Counted from the first letter of the stretch, positions 35,670 through 46,514 are shown. The stretch is DNA of 47,079 bases from Colwellia sp. (GCA_029938115.1 JAPYOP010000036.1:1-47079), one strand, 5' to 3'. Notes: generated by a model from the sequence alone, not told the origin. Numbers and translations: made by a program.

Positions 35670-36557
35670 ATGAAGAATTTTTCCATTGCTATATTAGCGT
35701 TACTATTTACTTTAGTTGTCTCTTCAGTCTTTGTTATTTATGAAGGTCAGCGTGGTATTGTATTTCAATTTTCTAAAATTAAGCGAGATTCAGTTACTGA
35801 TGAAATGCTAGTTTATTCACCGGGCTTACATTTTAAATTTCCATTTATTGCCTCGGTACGTAAATTAGATGCACGTATTCAGACCTTAGATGAAGCGCCT
35901 GATCGTTTTGTAACCTCTGAGAAAAAAGATTTAATGGTCGACTCATTTGTAAAATGGCGCATTATTGATTTTTCTACTTATTATCTACGTACTTCAGGCT
36001 CTGTAGAAAATGCTCGAGCTTTACTTAAACAAAAAGTAAATAATGGTCTGCGTACTGAGTTTGGTAATAGAACCATTACAGAAATTGTTTCAGGTGATCG
36101 CGATGCCATTATGCAAAAAGCATTAGAAAGTGCAGCAAGCAGTCGTGAAGAACTTGGCATAGAAGTCGTTGATGTGCGTATTAAAGCGATTAACTTACCT
36201 ACGGAAGTGAGTAACTCTATTTATGACCGTATGCGTGCAGAACGTACTGCAGTAGCCAAAGAACATAGATCACAAGGGCAAGAACAAGCTGAAATTATTC
36301 GCGCTACTATTGATGCTAAAGTAACTGTAATGCTTGCTAAAGCACAAAAGAATGCTTCTATTACTCGTGGTGAAGGTGATGCCGAAGCTGCGAAAATATA
36401 TGCAGGTTCTTACTCAAAAGATGCTGAGTTTTATCGTTTTTATCGTAGTTTAGAAGCATATGAAAAAAGCTTTAATAGTAAAAGTGATATTATGGTTATC
36501 AAACCAGATAGTGACTTTTTTAGTTATTTGAAAGATGGCTCTAAAGCAAAGAAGTAA
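35670..36557 (+). CDS. hflC: FtsH modulator HflC
   Basis: A 295-residue partner of HflK. The N-terminal transmembrane helix (about 5-22) is followed by a band-7 domain (EGQRGIVFQFSKI ... PGLHFKFPFI) and a long helix with RAERTAVAKEHRSQGQEQAE and ITRGEGDAEAAKIYA, both strongly conserved in HflC. It is translationally coupled to hflK. Confidence 0.96.
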   Translation: MKNFSIAILALLFTLVVSSVFVIYEGQRGIVFQFSKIKRDSVTDEMLVYSPGLHFKFPFIASVRKLDARIQTLDEAPDRFVTSEKKDLMVDSFVKWRIIDFSTYYLRTSGSVENARALLKQKVNNGLRTEFGNRTITEIVSGDRDAIMQKALESAASSREELGIEVVDVRIKAINLPTEVSNSIYDRMRAERTAVAKEHRSQGQEQAEIIRATIDAKVTVMLAKAQKNASITRGEGDAEAAKIYAGSYSKDAEFYRFYRSLEAYEKSFNSKSDIMVIKPDSDFFSYLKDGSKAKK

Positions 36558-36628
36558 CCTTGTTGCCTAAATGAATAAGCCGTTTGTTCTGAATTTTTTA
36601 CAGGATGGCAAAATTTATTTTATAGTTC

Positions 36629-36655
36629 AAAGCCAGCATTATTGCTGGCTTTTTC
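36629..36655 (+). terminator. Rho-independent terminator after hflC
   Basis: AAAGCCAGC and GCTGGCTTT form 9-base arms with a 6-base loop, followed by a T-run. It lies 72 bases past the hflC stop and before the small yjeT-like gene. Confidence 0.85.
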
Positions 36656-36687
36656 ATATCTGGATATTAATAGGAATGGAGAAAATA

Positions 36688-36873
36688 ATGATAGATACAT
36701 TGTTGTTAGCATTTGGGTTGGTACTCATTGTTGAGGGAGTTGGTCCCGCGTTATTTCCAAATAAGTGGCGAAGTTATCTACTAAAAGTGACCGAGCAGCC
36801 TGCACAAGACATTCGAAATATCGGTTTTTTTATCTTAACCCTTGGCGCAACTATCATCTGGATATCACAATAG
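36688..36873 (+). CDS. yjeT: DUF2065 (YjeT-like) small membrane protein
   Basis: A 61-residue protein with two transmembrane helices (about 3-22 and 43-59) separated by GPALFPNKWRSYLLKVTEQP, the signature of DUF2065. The position between hflC and purA matches YjeT of E. coli. The ATG at 36688 has GGAG seven bases ahead; upstream starts would add residues outside the family. Function is not known. Confidence 0.88.
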   Translation: MIDTLLLAFGLVLIVEGVGPALFPNKWRSYLLKVTEQPAQDIRNIGFFILTLGATIIWISQ

Positions 36874-36901
36874 TTAAAAAGCCGAGTAAAAAAGAATGTT
36901 G

Positions 36902-36930
36902 ATAACCCCTTAACAACAAAGGTTATTTTT
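36902..36930 (+). terminator. Weak terminator-like hairpin after yjeT
   Basis: ATAACC and GGTTAT arms, 13-base loop, then TTTT. The stem is short and the loop long, so confidence is low. Confidence 0.35.
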
Positions 36931-36982
36931 GAAACTATTAAAAAAGCTGTTATTTTTCCTTGGACTGTAATTTGATCTTTGT

Positions 36983-36988
36983 TAGAAT
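36983..36988 (+). promoter_or_regulatory. Candidate -10 box of purA
   Basis: TAGAAT lies 31 bases before the purA ATG, with TTGGAC (36959-36964) as a poor -35 at 18-base spacing. The short leader TTTTCTTATGAAATAG has no clear ribosome binding site. Confidence 0.4.
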
Positions 36989-36998
36989 CCTCGCCTAA

Positions 36999-38315
<1,317 letters not shown>

Positions 38316-38340
38316 TATTTAAGTTTCACTCTTGATTTTA

Positions 38341-38367
38341 AAAACCAACCTTTAAGGTTGGTTTTTT
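38341..38367. terminator. Bidirectional terminator of purA and kinase gene
   Basis: AAAACCAACC and GGTTGGTTTT form 10-base arms with a 5-base loop. T-runs stand on both strands. It lies between the convergent purA and Reg_prop kinase genes and should serve both. Confidence 0.9.
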
Positions 38368-38385
38368 GCATTTTAAAACGCGGCT

Positions 38386-41300
38386 TTAATAGGGTATAGA
38401 AACACTAAAAGAAACACCTTTAAGTTCGTTATCATCTATTTTAATACTACCACCGAGTACTTGCGTTACTAAATTATAGACAAGGTGCATGCCTAGTCCT
38501 GAATTACCAGCGCCACGTTTTGTGGTCTCAAATGGATCAAAAATAATCTCTTTATATTCAGTACTTATACCGACACCGTTGTCCATATAATTAATAATGT
38601 ACGTATCATCAGTTTGAAATACTTTAATTGAAATAGTGCCCTTATCTATATTTTTAAAGCCATGTATAACTGAATTTAAAAGCAGGTTTGATATTACTTG
38701 TTTTAATACATCAGGGTAGCTGAGCATTTCTATGTTTTTATTACAATCAATTTTAATTTGGCATTCTTTATCCCATAAGTTTGACTTGAAAGAACAAACT
38801 ACTTCATCAAGAAGTAGAGCTAAATTGATTGTTTTTTTAATTTCTGTTTCTGGTTTTTTTGCGACTTGTTTAAATTTTTCAATTAAATTTGCAACACGGT
38901 TTAGGTTGTTCCTAATTAGTCCTGTTAAGTCTTCCCCTTCATCTAGAAAGGTCTTCATCTGACTTTTTGTGACATGTTGTCGTTCAAAACCATCAGCCAA
39001 AATTCGTATTCTGTCTTGCAATACAGACGAAGCAGTAATGCTCGTACCTATCGGTGTATTAATTTCGTGAGCAACACCTGCGACCATTTGCCCTAAAGAT
39101 GCCAGTTTTTCTTTTCTTACTAACTCAAGTTTTGAGTGCTCTAATTGTTCTATCACTTGCTCTAATTCATTATTAGATTTATTTAATGATCTATTGGATT
39201 GATTTAGCTCTACAGTTCTATTTTCAACCGCAATCTTCAATAGTTGTTCTTGTAACTTGTATGTTTTGACTCTCCATCGTAACCACAGATGTATAAACAT
39301 AAAAAAGCACAAAACTAATAATATTTGTATCCACAAAATTCTCCACCAAGGTGACATGATTTGTATAGAAAGTGTCGGATACTCAGTACTCCATATATTG
39401 TAGCTATTTAAGCCTTTGACACTAAATTGATATAGACCCGGATCTAAATTAGTAAATGTGGCTACCTGTAATTCCGATGGCGGACGCCATTCGTCAATAA
39501 GACCGCTTAACTTGTAACTATATAGGTTTTTTTCAGGTTCTAGATAATCTAAAGTTACAAATTCTATTTCTATTCGTTTTGTATTGTACGGAAGTTTTAG
39601 CACCTCACTTTTATTGCTCCTGTTAAAAGAGATTCTTTCGTCATCTACCAAAAGGTTCGTAATGAGTGTTTTAGGTGCGTAAGTAGAGCGCTCCATTTTT
39701 GCTAGTATAATTTTACTTAAGCCCTCACTGCCACCAAAAAAAATTGTATTGTTAATGCCTGGGGCAACATTTTTAGGGTAAAAGGAATTACTATTGAAAA
39801 TATCTCTACCACTGTAACTAGTAAATGAATCTTCACTTGACTTGTATTGCGATACTCCACTACGGGTACTTACCCATAAGTCGCCAAAACCATCTTCAAC
39901 CATGCTCTTAATATTGTTATCAATTAAACCATCTTTAACATTGTAATGCTGAATTTCGCCTGAAGCCATGTTGAGTCTATCAAGCCCTAATGGAGTGCCA
40001 AACCACATGTTTTTGTCTTGGGTTTGATAGATGTCAGTGATGATATTATCACTTAAACTAAACTTTAAATCGTCTTGTTTTTTTATGTGTAAAAAACTTT
40101 TAGTTATCGGGTCATATCGACTTACACCTCCTGTATTGGTGCCCACCCAAATACGTTCGTTGCTGTCTTCATATAGTTTGGTAATATTGTTTCCATTAAG
40201 CGAAGTGGGATCATTTTCATCAAATTGATACCATGAGCGCTGTCCAGATAAGTCATATAATATTACGCCTTGGTGTGTCATACCAATCCATATGTGATCG
40301 TGTGAGTCTACTAAAAGCTCATCAACAACGTTATTTGTTCCTCCTTCAATTACATCATTTCTAGCTATCAGTTTTGTACGACTCTTATCTAAAAAATATA
40401 GGCCTGAATAAGTACCTATCCATAAATTTCCTTTCGAATCCTCACCAATAGCACCAATGTTTGCATCCCATTCACTACCATCTATTTCTACTTTGGTTAT
40501 TGAGTCTGTTATCTGATCATAGCGTATAAGGCCATTAGGTGTTCCTATCCAAAGAATTTGATTTGAATCTGAAAATATTGTGTTTGCTCGATTGAATTTT
40601 TTGCTTGAGGTTCCTGATTTATAACTATTAATGTGTTCGAATCTGTTTGGCATCATATCGACTTTTATCAAGCCATTATATCGTGTTGCTATCCACAATA
40701 ATCCTGCGTGGTCAAACATAATATCTCGTATATCATTTTGTGCTAATAGTTGATATTTTCCCGTTTTGTTCCACAGGGAAAATTGCTTATCCTCAGGTTT
40801 ATATAAGTAAAGGCCGTTTAAAGTACCAATATATATATGACCTTTACTATCTTCCCGAAGACGGGAAATAATTGACGTGCCTGAATTATTAGTTAACTCA
40901 ATGCGTGTAAATTCATTGGTGTTGATGTCAAACTCACCAAAGCCACTTTGTGTTCCTACCCAAAGCCTACCACTACTATCGCTTAATAAACTCCTTACAA
41001 GACTATTATCTAATGAATTGTTTTTTTCATTATTTGCAAAAAAAGTAACGAAAGTGCCACTATTTATGTCTAGTTTGTTTAAGCCTTTTGATGTCGCTAC
41101 CCATATAGAGCCATTTCGGTCTTCTGCAATATTCCATACTCTATTGTGACTGATAGATCCTTTAATGTTTGGATCATGTTTATAACGAACAAAGTTGGCA
41201 GTAGACTCTTTAAAAATCGCTAAACCTCCTCCATTTGTGCCAATCCAAATATTGCCAGAACTGTCTTCAAAAAGGGTTTGAATACGATTGTTTGGAAGAG

Positions 41301-41757
41301 AGTCATTACTCGATGGGATGTTAACGAAATGATGTATCAAATTCATATTGATATCATACAAGCTAAGACCTTCGCCCCAGCTACCAACCCAAAGTCTCCT
41401 TTTGCTGTCGATCAAAATATTGCCAGCGCTAGAAGTATTTAAATGATTAGTATTATCATTTTGTTTGGAATATACCCTAAAATGATAGCCGTCATATCGA
41501 ATGAGATTTGAAGGCGTACCTAACCAAATAAATCCATCATGATCAGCAGCCATGCTAAATATAGTTGTTTCTGGTAAGCCATCACTAACTGTGATTTTGT
41601 CAATGGAGGAAAAGTATGTGCTTATACGAGCTGTTTGTTTCTGGCTTTCAGAGGCTTTAGTTTTTGTATTGAAAAACACATTATCACTAGCGTAAGCAAA
41701 TGGCAGTAAGCTAAATAAAATTATAAATGAATAACCTAAATAAATAGCATTTTTCAT
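38386..41757 (-). CDS. Reg_prop/Y_Y_Y sensor histidine kinase
   Basis: A 1123-residue sensor. The signal peptide (about 1-23) precedes a periplasmic part containing 14 Reg_prop repeats, each with a W-I/V-G-T-like core (examples FIWLGTPSNLIRYDG, NIWIGTNGGGLAIF, RIWVGTNTGGVSRYD), enough for two seven-bladed propellers. The Y_Y_Y domain (about 695-775), one transmembrane helix (about 785-805), a coiled coil, HisKA with VAHEINTPIG (His897), and HATPase with YMDNGVGIS and NSGLGMHL complete it. In hybrid two-component systems of this type (Bacteroidetes) a receiver and AraC domain follow; here neither is present, and no regulator gene is adjacent. GGAG precedes the ATG. Probable polysaccharide or metabolite sensing is inference. 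Confidence 0.93.
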   Translation of the reverse strand: MKNAIYLGYSFIILFSLLPFAYASDNVFFNTKTKASESQKQTARISTYFSSIDKITVSDGLPETTIFSMAADHDGFIWLGTPSNLIRYDGYHFRVYSKQNDNTNHLNTSSAGNILIDSKRRLWVGSWGEGLSLYDINMNLIHHFVNIPSSNDSLPNNRIQTLFEDSSGNIWIGTNGGGLAIFKESTANFVRYKHDPNIKGSISHNRVWNIAEDRNGSIWVATSKGLNKLDINSGTFVTFFANNEKNNSLDNSLVRSLLSDSSGRLWVGTQSGFGEFDINTNEFTRIELTNNSGTSIISRLREDSKGHIYIGTLNGLYLYKPEDKQFSLWNKTGKYQLLAQNDIRDIMFDHAGLLWIATRYNGLIKVDMMPNRFEHINSYKSGTSSKKFNRANTIFSDSNQILWIGTPNGLIRYDQITDSITKVEIDGSEWDANIGAIGEDSKGNLWIGTYSGLYFLDKSRTKLIARNDVIEGGTNNVVDELLVDSHDHIWIGMTHQGVILYDLSGQRSWYQFDENDPTSLNGNNITKLYEDSNERIWVGTNTGGVSRYDPITKSFLHIKKQDDLKFSLSDNIITDIYQTQDKNMWFGTPLGLDRLNMASGEIQHYNVKDGLIDNNIKSMVEDGFGDLWVSTRSGVSQYKSSEDSFTSYSGRDIFNSNSFYPKNVAPGINNTIFFGGSEGLSKIILAKMERSTYAPKTLITNLLVDDERISFNRSNKSEVLKLPYNTKRIEIEFVTLDYLEPEKNLYSYKLSGLIDEWRPPSELQVATFTNLDPGLYQFSVKGLNSYNIWSTEYPTLSIQIMSPWWRILWIQILLVLCFFMFIHLWLRWRVKTYKLQEQLLKIAVENRTVELNQSNRSLNKSNNELEQVIEQLEHSKLELVRKEKLASLGQMVAGVAHEINTPIGTSITASSVLQDRIRILADGFERQHVTKSQMKTFLDEGEDLTGLIRNNLNRVANLIEKFKQVAKKPETEIKKTINLALLLDEVVCSFKSNLWDKECQIKIDCNKNIEMLSYPDVLKQVISNLLLNSVIHGFKNIDKGTISIKVFQTDDTYIINYMDNGVGISTEYKEIIFDPFETTKRGAGNSGLGMHLVYNLVTQVLGGSIKIDDNELKGVSFSVSIPY

Positions 41758-41984
41758 CTACAATACTCCAACACTTATTAATTTCTTCACGAAGAAACTT
41801 ATATTATTTTATTTTAATATATATATCAAATAAGTAACCAACCTTTAATATAATCACCAGAGAGTGAGAGGGGGAAAGTACCAACATGTACTCGGGTTAG
41901 TGTGTGCCGCAAAAGGTACCACTTTTAGCTATGGATATATTAGTCATAGAGACTTAAAACTTGGCTAAACCTGCTTTCTTCCAA

Positions 41985-42803
41985 CTATAGACGGTAAATT
42001 TTTGAAACAACATTGGTTAATTCATTATATATTTCAATGTCATTAGATGAATTATGTTTTTTCCCCGTTCTTGACTCTAAAAAATTTGTCATCGAATAAT
42101 TATCGATATCTAAAGCTTTAACTTCTCGGATTAAGTTTTCATCTAGCTTTAAAATAGCTAAAGCGATAACAGTGTTCGCTTGATAGTTATATAAACCATA
42201 GTCTTTAATATTATCTATTACGGACTGATCAATGTTGTATTGCTTAAGTCTTAAAATTTCATTTTTATTGATCTCAGTCAAACCCAAGGAGTTCATTTCA
42301 TCAACAAAAGTCTGATTAATCTCTAGGAGGCTAAATGCGAGCATTTCACCTGCGTCTATATCAGTAAATCCAAGTTGATGAACCTCATTAACTTTATTCG
42401 TATCAATATTATGTTCATCAAAAGCTATCATCTCCCCTAATGAAATTGAATCGAAACCTAAAGCTTGAATTTCTTCAATGTATTGCTGCTTAATATCATG
42501 CTCTTTAAATGCTATCACTTCACCTGCATTTAAGTTTGAAAATCCTAATTGTCTAATTTTATCAACATACTTTGCATCAATATCGTGTTCCCTAAATGCA
42601 ATTAATTCTCCCAGCTCCAATTTTGTAAAGCCTAGGCTACGAACATGATTAATATAAGATGTTTTAATGATTTTCATTTGCTCATTGTCATGTTCTTGAG
42701 CGCGAACGCCCGATATGCCCATAATAAAAACCATACCGGCAATAACAATAGCGCTAAGTATTAAATAAAGTGTTTTTATTTTTGTATCAAAGTAAATATT
42801 CAT
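41985..42803 (-). CDS. Membrane-anchored protein of 29-residue repeats
   Basis: A 272-residue protein with one N-terminal transmembrane helix (about 12-33), cleavable or an anchor. It then has six consecutive repeats of exactly 29 residues, beginning at residues 57, 86, 115, 144, 173 and 202, with a partial one from 231. The consensus reads LGF...(L/I)..GE(M/V/L)IAF.EH(D/N)I....V.EI. Similar VDELIALKxHGV-type repeats occur beside or within BlaR1-family proteins in other phyla. An alpha-helical solenoid is likely. The ATG at 42803 has AAGG seven bases ahead; a GTG at 42848 is less likely. Partner unknown; the neighbour downstream on the same strand is the Reg_prop kinase. Confidence 0.75.
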   Translation of the reverse strand: MNIYFDTKIKTLYLILSAIVIAGMVFIMGISGVRAQEHDNEQMKIIKTSYINHVRSLGFTKLELGELIAFREHDIDAKYVDKIRQLGFSNLNAGEVIAFKEHDIKQQYIEEIQALGFDSISLGEMIAFDEHNIDTNKVNEVHQLGFTDIDAGEMLAFSLLEINQTFVDEMNSLGLTEINKNEILRLKQYNIDQSVIDNIKDYGLYNYQANTVIALAILKLDENLIREVKALDIDNYSMTNFLESRTGKKHNSSNDIEIYNELTNVVSKIYRL

Positions 42804-42938
42804 ATCAAAACCTTGTGTTTGTTTAATTCGAAAAAATAGTACTAACACTGTTAATGATATATACGTAAAAAAATTGAAAAGGTTGTCTGAATTCTTATTT
42901 TATTTTGAAGCGAAGTGTTACGTTGAAATAAAGAGACC

Positions 42939-42963
42939 AAAAAGGCAGCTTTGAGGCTGCCAA
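42939..42963 (-). terminator. Terminator of the serine hydrolase gene
   Basis: On the minus strand GGCAGC, a 6-base loop and GCTGCC are followed by TTTTTGG. It lies about 75 bases past the stop of the serine hydrolase gene. Confidence 0.8.
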
Positions 42964-43037
42964 ATAAGAAGGATAGTTAATCAATTATCAGACGTCATCT
43001 ACCGACTTCGCTTATAAATATTCCACTTCAATATTAA

Positions 43038-44480
43038 TTATTGTTCTGGAAAAACTGTTCGATAATGATAATTTTCCATATTATAAATTTTTATAACCTC
43101 TCCTTGTTTATCGCGGGAAAAATGAGTTTTCTCATCCGTCAGTTCACCATTTTCAACTAATTGAAAATTATCACCTTCAATATGTCGATATTGTCTCATC
43201 GAGTATTCGAGTGACTCTACTGGAAAGTGTAAACTAACCAAGTCATTTCCCCACTTAGCTACATAGTAATCGCTATTCCAAGGGTTTACGTTAAAAAAAC
43301 CGGTATATTGAGATAAGTCTACTTCGCTTTTTTCTTTTTGTTCTATTTTTTCAGCACGCTCTAAAATATTTATTATACGATTAACATACTTATATGGATT
43401 GCCACGGTTAGCACTGACAAGAAAGGCATAAGCCTTCTTATTCGTCACGTCCATTTTAAGAAAACTAACATAACCTGGACAAACCCCACCATGTATCGCC
43501 CAGTCACTACCTTTTTTGTCGGTATAAACTACGTAGCCAAAGCCGCGATCGTGTTCATCTTTGGCGGTTCCTTGATGTTTATACATACTCTTAAGGGTCG
43601 ATGGTTGCAATATCTCGGCCTTTGATGCATCAGCTAATCGAAACTGCCACATAGCAAATTTAGCCAAATCAAGCGCAGTACTCGATATGCCCATGGCTGG
43701 CAGCATCGCTTTACCTTGATAAAAATTAGCACGATTACGCTTTCCGTACCTATTGACTGCGGTATAACCTATCGCGTGTTTATTGCCATAGAGAGATGAT
43801 TGCATTTCTACAACTGAATTAGACATTTGAAGCGGCTGAAATAAACTAGATTCCACATAGTTTTTGTAGGTTGAACCGGTTACTTCTTCTATAATTTGCC
43901 CTAACAAAGCGTAGCCAACATTGCTGTATGAGACTTGTGTTCCAGCAGCTCGTTCGGTTGCTTGAGTTGAGAGACTTTCAAACAGTTCGTCTTCCGTTGG
44001 GAAAGCATGATCTGGACCACCCCAGTAACCATGCTTAGTATCGCGTGGTAACCCTGATGTATGAGAAAGTAACGACCGAACAGTGACTGAGCCACCTTCT
44101 GGATATTTTTGAATAACGGCATATTTAGGTAAAATATCTTTCACCTTGTCATCTAAGCTGATTTTACCTTGGTCAACTAATTTCATAATAGCCGTTGCCG
44201 TGAATACTTTCGTAGTCGAGCATATACTGCTCATTGTGCTTTCATTACCGGCCAGAGAGTCTTCAACGTTAGCATTACCAAAGGCTCCACTCCACACAAT
44301 TTGCTGGTTATCTACAACGACACCGGAAATAAATGGGATGTTGTTGTAGTCTTTTTCATAGTCTAACCAAACATAAATTAGTTTAGATACATCCGGATAG
44401 TTCTCTTTGTTTTCTTTGCTACAAGCGACAAAGCTATTTACGCATAAAAGTGTGAGTAGAATTAAATTAAATTTTTTCAT
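43038..44480 (-). CDS. Beta-lactamase-family serine hydrolase lipoprotein
   Basis: A 480-residue lipoprotein (lipobox FVAC, Cys20) with a class C beta-lactamase/DD-peptidase-like domain. The catalytic SxxK is Ser88-Thr-Thr-Lys91, the second motif is YSN (near residue 185, SYSNVGYALLGQII) and the third is HGG (near residue 332, WAIHGGVCPGY). The motif FSPGxxxxYSN-like arrangement suits the Pfam Beta-lactamase family of esterases, peptidases and lactamases. A C-terminal lipocalin-like extension (about 390-480) is present, as in D-aminopeptidase relatives. The substrate cannot be predicted; resistance is not implied. Transcription appears monocistronic, with a terminator downstream. Confidence 0.88.
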   Translation of the reverse strand: MKKFNLILLTLLCVNSFVACSKENKENYPDVSKLIYVWLDYEKDYNNIPFISGVVVDNQQIVWSGAFGNANVEDSLAGNESTMSSICSTTKVFTATAIMKLVDQGKISLDDKVKDILPKYAVIQKYPEGGSVTVRSLLSHTSGLPRDTKHGYWGGPDHAFPTEDELFESLSTQATERAAGTQVSYSNVGYALLGQIIEEVTGSTYKNYVESSLFQPLQMSNSVVEMQSSLYGNKHAIGYTAVNRYGKRNRANFYQGKAMLPAMGISSTALDLAKFAMWQFRLADASKAEILQPSTLKSMYKHQGTAKDEHDRGFGYVVYTDKKGSDWAIHGGVCPGYVSFLKMDVTNKKAYAFLVSANRGNPYKYVNRIINILERAEKIEQKEKSEVDLSQYTGFFNVNPWNSDYYVAKWGNDLVSLHFPVESLEYSMRQYRHIEGDNFQLVENGELTDEKTHFSRDKQGEVIKIYNMENYHYRTVFPEQ

Positions 44481-44810
44481 ATTAGTGTCTGAGTTTCCAG
44501 TTACGAATAACCACTTTATTCAAGTGGTGCTTCAGTTATATTTTTAATATGCGATTTACCCTTAAATAGATATTCGCAATATCACATTTTAAAACGTTCT
44601 TGTTTTCAGTAAACTCGAATAAATCAGTTTGAACTGTCGAGTTAATTGATAGATATTTGTTCTGATAGTTACTAATACGAAATTTTTAGTAAAAGGTTTA
44701 TTATTTTAAGAAAATAACTTATTGATTATTTGATGAGGGGGGTGACTAAATAAAAAGAAAGAAGCCCTAGAGCTTCTTTAATGGTAATTGGTAATATATC
44801 GCTAAAATGT
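44481..44810. other. Intergenic region with two hairpins
   Basis: A 330-base gap between the serine hydrolase and DUF4097 genes, both on the minus strand. It holds the terminator of the sigma operon (44758-44779) and a 7-base-arm hairpin ACCACTT-AAGTGGT (44510-44528) in the presumed leader of the hydrolase gene. No reading frame or further motif is supported. Confidence 0.6.
44758..44779 (-). terminator. Terminator of the ECF sigma operon
   Basis: AAAGAAGC, 6-base loop, GCTTCTTT; on the minus strand it continues with CTTTTTATTT. It lies about 30 bases past the DUF4097 stop codon. Confidence 0.82.
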
Positions 44811-45656
44811 CTATTTGCCTTTTCGGATGTACAAGTTACCACTATAGCTAATTAATGATAACGCTTGTCCGCCACCATTAACTTGCGCCTGCATTATTCC
44901 GCCAAGTACAACTTTTTGTTTTTGACCATTTTTGCTTTTCTTGATTTCATCAATCACAACAAAGTCTTTATCTAGACCTGAAAATACTTCACCTTTGTAA
45001 GTTTGAATATTTACATTAGCAGCAATGTTTTTTGCTAAGGTAATATCAACATTACCCATATGGCTTGTTAATGAAGAAGGACTGGTCTTGGTAAAATCTG
45101 AAAAACTAACCACAATATCTGTTCGCGCCGTTTCAGCAACAATTGGACCTGAAATGTTTTTTGCTATGATCATACCTCCGTACGCTTCAAGCTCTAAAGC
45201 ACCATTAATGCCATCAATATTGATGTCCCCACCTTTATGCAGATCAACCTCTACCGATGAACGTTGTGGTATTTTAATAATTAAATCAAGATGTTGATTT
45301 AAGGCTTCACTGCTTATTTCTACATCATTATTTTTCTCTTCTATCTCTAATCGCATCGACTGGCTTTTAACACTTTTCAATCCTTTAGTAGACCTTACTG
45401 AGGTGTTTTTATTTATAGTGTCCTTGACCTTTTTAAGACCTTTATCTTTATCTGAAAAAGCAGATGTTTTGGCACTTATTTCGATGGTATCTCCTTTATA
45501 GCCGATAAGAGTGACACTTCCTCGATATACTTCAATTTCAATCGAAACAGGCTCTCCTGGATTAGATAAAGGCAAACTATAGCTTTTCTCTGCTGCGCTC
45601 GCTAATTGAATACTTCCTGCTAGCATTGATAAAAATAATACTGATAATTTTTTCAT
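44811..45656 (-). CDS. DUF4097 beta-strand repeat protein
   Basis: A 281-residue secreted protein with a signal peptide (MKKLSVLFLSMLAGSIQLASA). The rest is a DUF4097-type right-handed beta structure built from short strands, such as VEVDLHKGGDINIDGINGAL, ending in LSLISYSGNLYIRKGK, which is the family's pattern. AAGGAG precedes the ATG. Third gene of the sigma/anti-sigma operon, following by 21 bases. DUF4097 genes recur beside ECF sigma operons in other bacteria, but the role is unknown; periplasmic signal or adhesin-like function is speculation. Confidence 0.85.
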   Translation of the reverse strand: MKKLSVLFLSMLAGSIQLASAAEKSYSLPLSNPGEPVSIEIEVYRGSVTLIGYKGDTIEISAKTSAFSDKDKGLKKVKDTINKNTSVRSTKGLKSVKSQSMRLEIEEKNNDVEISSEALNQHLDLIIKIPQRSSVEVDLHKGGDINIDGINGALELEAYGGMIIAKNISGPIVAETARTDIVVSFSDFTKTSPSSLTSHMGNVDITLAKNIAANVNIQTYKGEVFSGLDKDFVVIDEIKKSKNGQKQKVVLGGIMQAQVNGGGQALSLISYSGNLYIRKGK

Positions 45657-45677
45657 GGGTTACTCCTTAGGGTAAAA

Positions 45678-46514
45678 CTAAATATATGAAGCCATTAATT
45701 GCGCTTTAATAAATTCTCGTACTTCTGGTTTTAAACGTTGCTGATTTGCTTGTTCGGTTAATAAGGTTTTAATATCGACAGAGCCATAATTAAGCAATAA
45801 ACGACATAACTCTATTTGTACTAATAAGTTCTCTTCCTGTGTAGCCAAAGTAAAAAGTTGTTGCTCTGATGAGCCAAAATACTTTAATTGGCTCAGACTA
45901 TTGATGATTGCCAATCGCACCGAGGTAGATTTGTCTCGCACTAATAACTCAATAAGTTGTTCAACTAGCAGCGGATTTGATAAATCAGTTTGTCTGCTAT
46001 AAGCAACACCAGAAAGGCGCTCACTTGCCGAGTCTTTTTGCAACATCGACATAGCTAGTACTGTTGTTAAGGATGAAATGTCTTGCTGTAGTCCAATATA
46101 GGCTGCACTGCTTTTTTCATTATTCGGCGCTTGGTTTAAATTAAATCCAATAACAAAAACCAAGGTCAACGTTGCAAATTGTGCAATAGGCGTTGGCATA
46201 AACCAGCTTTTAACTTTATCCAGCAAAGATAATGGTCGCTCTTGGGAAGAATAATGAGAGTCATTTGCTTGCTGGGTTGTTTGTTGTTGAGTACTTTGAG
46301 CCCTAGATAGCATTTGATAAAAATTAACATCTAATTTGTCTGACGGCAAAACCAATGGCTTGACATCATCTGTCCAAAAATTTTCAATAAATAGCAATTC
46401 TTCTTGTAATTGACTGTTCTGCTCAAGATGATTTTGAAGCTCTATGCTTAATTCGCCGTTGTCATTATTAGCTAATGAGGCAATCTTCCAGTCGATAATT
46501 CTTTGATTTTTCAT
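45678..46514 (-). CDS. Putative anti-sigma factor with HEAT-like repeats
   Basis: A 278-residue protein. The N-terminal cytoplasmic part (about 1-105) resembles anti-sigma domains in size and in helical composition (LQNHLEQNSQLQEELLFIE), without the zinc ligands of ZAS domains. One transmembrane helix follows (about 110-130, FATLTLVFVIGFNLN). The exported half has HEAT-like helical repeats (about 165-278, KSTSVRLAIINSLSQLKYF ... LVQIELCRLLLNYGSV). Its start codon overlaps the sigma stop in TAATG, so the two are translationally coupled, the standard arrangement of an ECF sigma and its membrane-bound inhibitor. The role is inferred from this context. Confidence 0.78.
   Translation of the reverse strand: MKNQRIIDWKIASLANNDNGELSIELQNHLEQNSQLQEELLFIENFWTDDVKPLVLPSDKLDVNFYQMLSRAQSTQQQTTQQANDSHYSSQERPLSLLDKVKSWFMPTPIAQFATLTLVFVIGFNLNQAPNNEKSSAAYIGLQQDISSLTTVLAMSMLQKDSASERLSGVAYSRQTDLSNPLLVEQLIELLVRDKSTSVRLAIINSLSQLKYFGSSEQQLFTLATQEENLLVQIELCRLLLNYGSVDIKTLLTEQANQQRLKPEVREFIKAQLMASYI

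Noticed and set aside
41850-41930. Near-complementary AAAGTACC / GGTACCACTTT segments upstream of the Reg_prop kinase
   Set aside because: The arms match only partly, with a long loop and no supporting context.
43038-44480. Reading the serine hydrolase as the beta-lactamase controlled by the BlaI/BlaR1-like pair
   Set aside because: It is about 28 kb away, has no matching palindrome upstream, and the family includes many non-lactamase esterases and peptidases.
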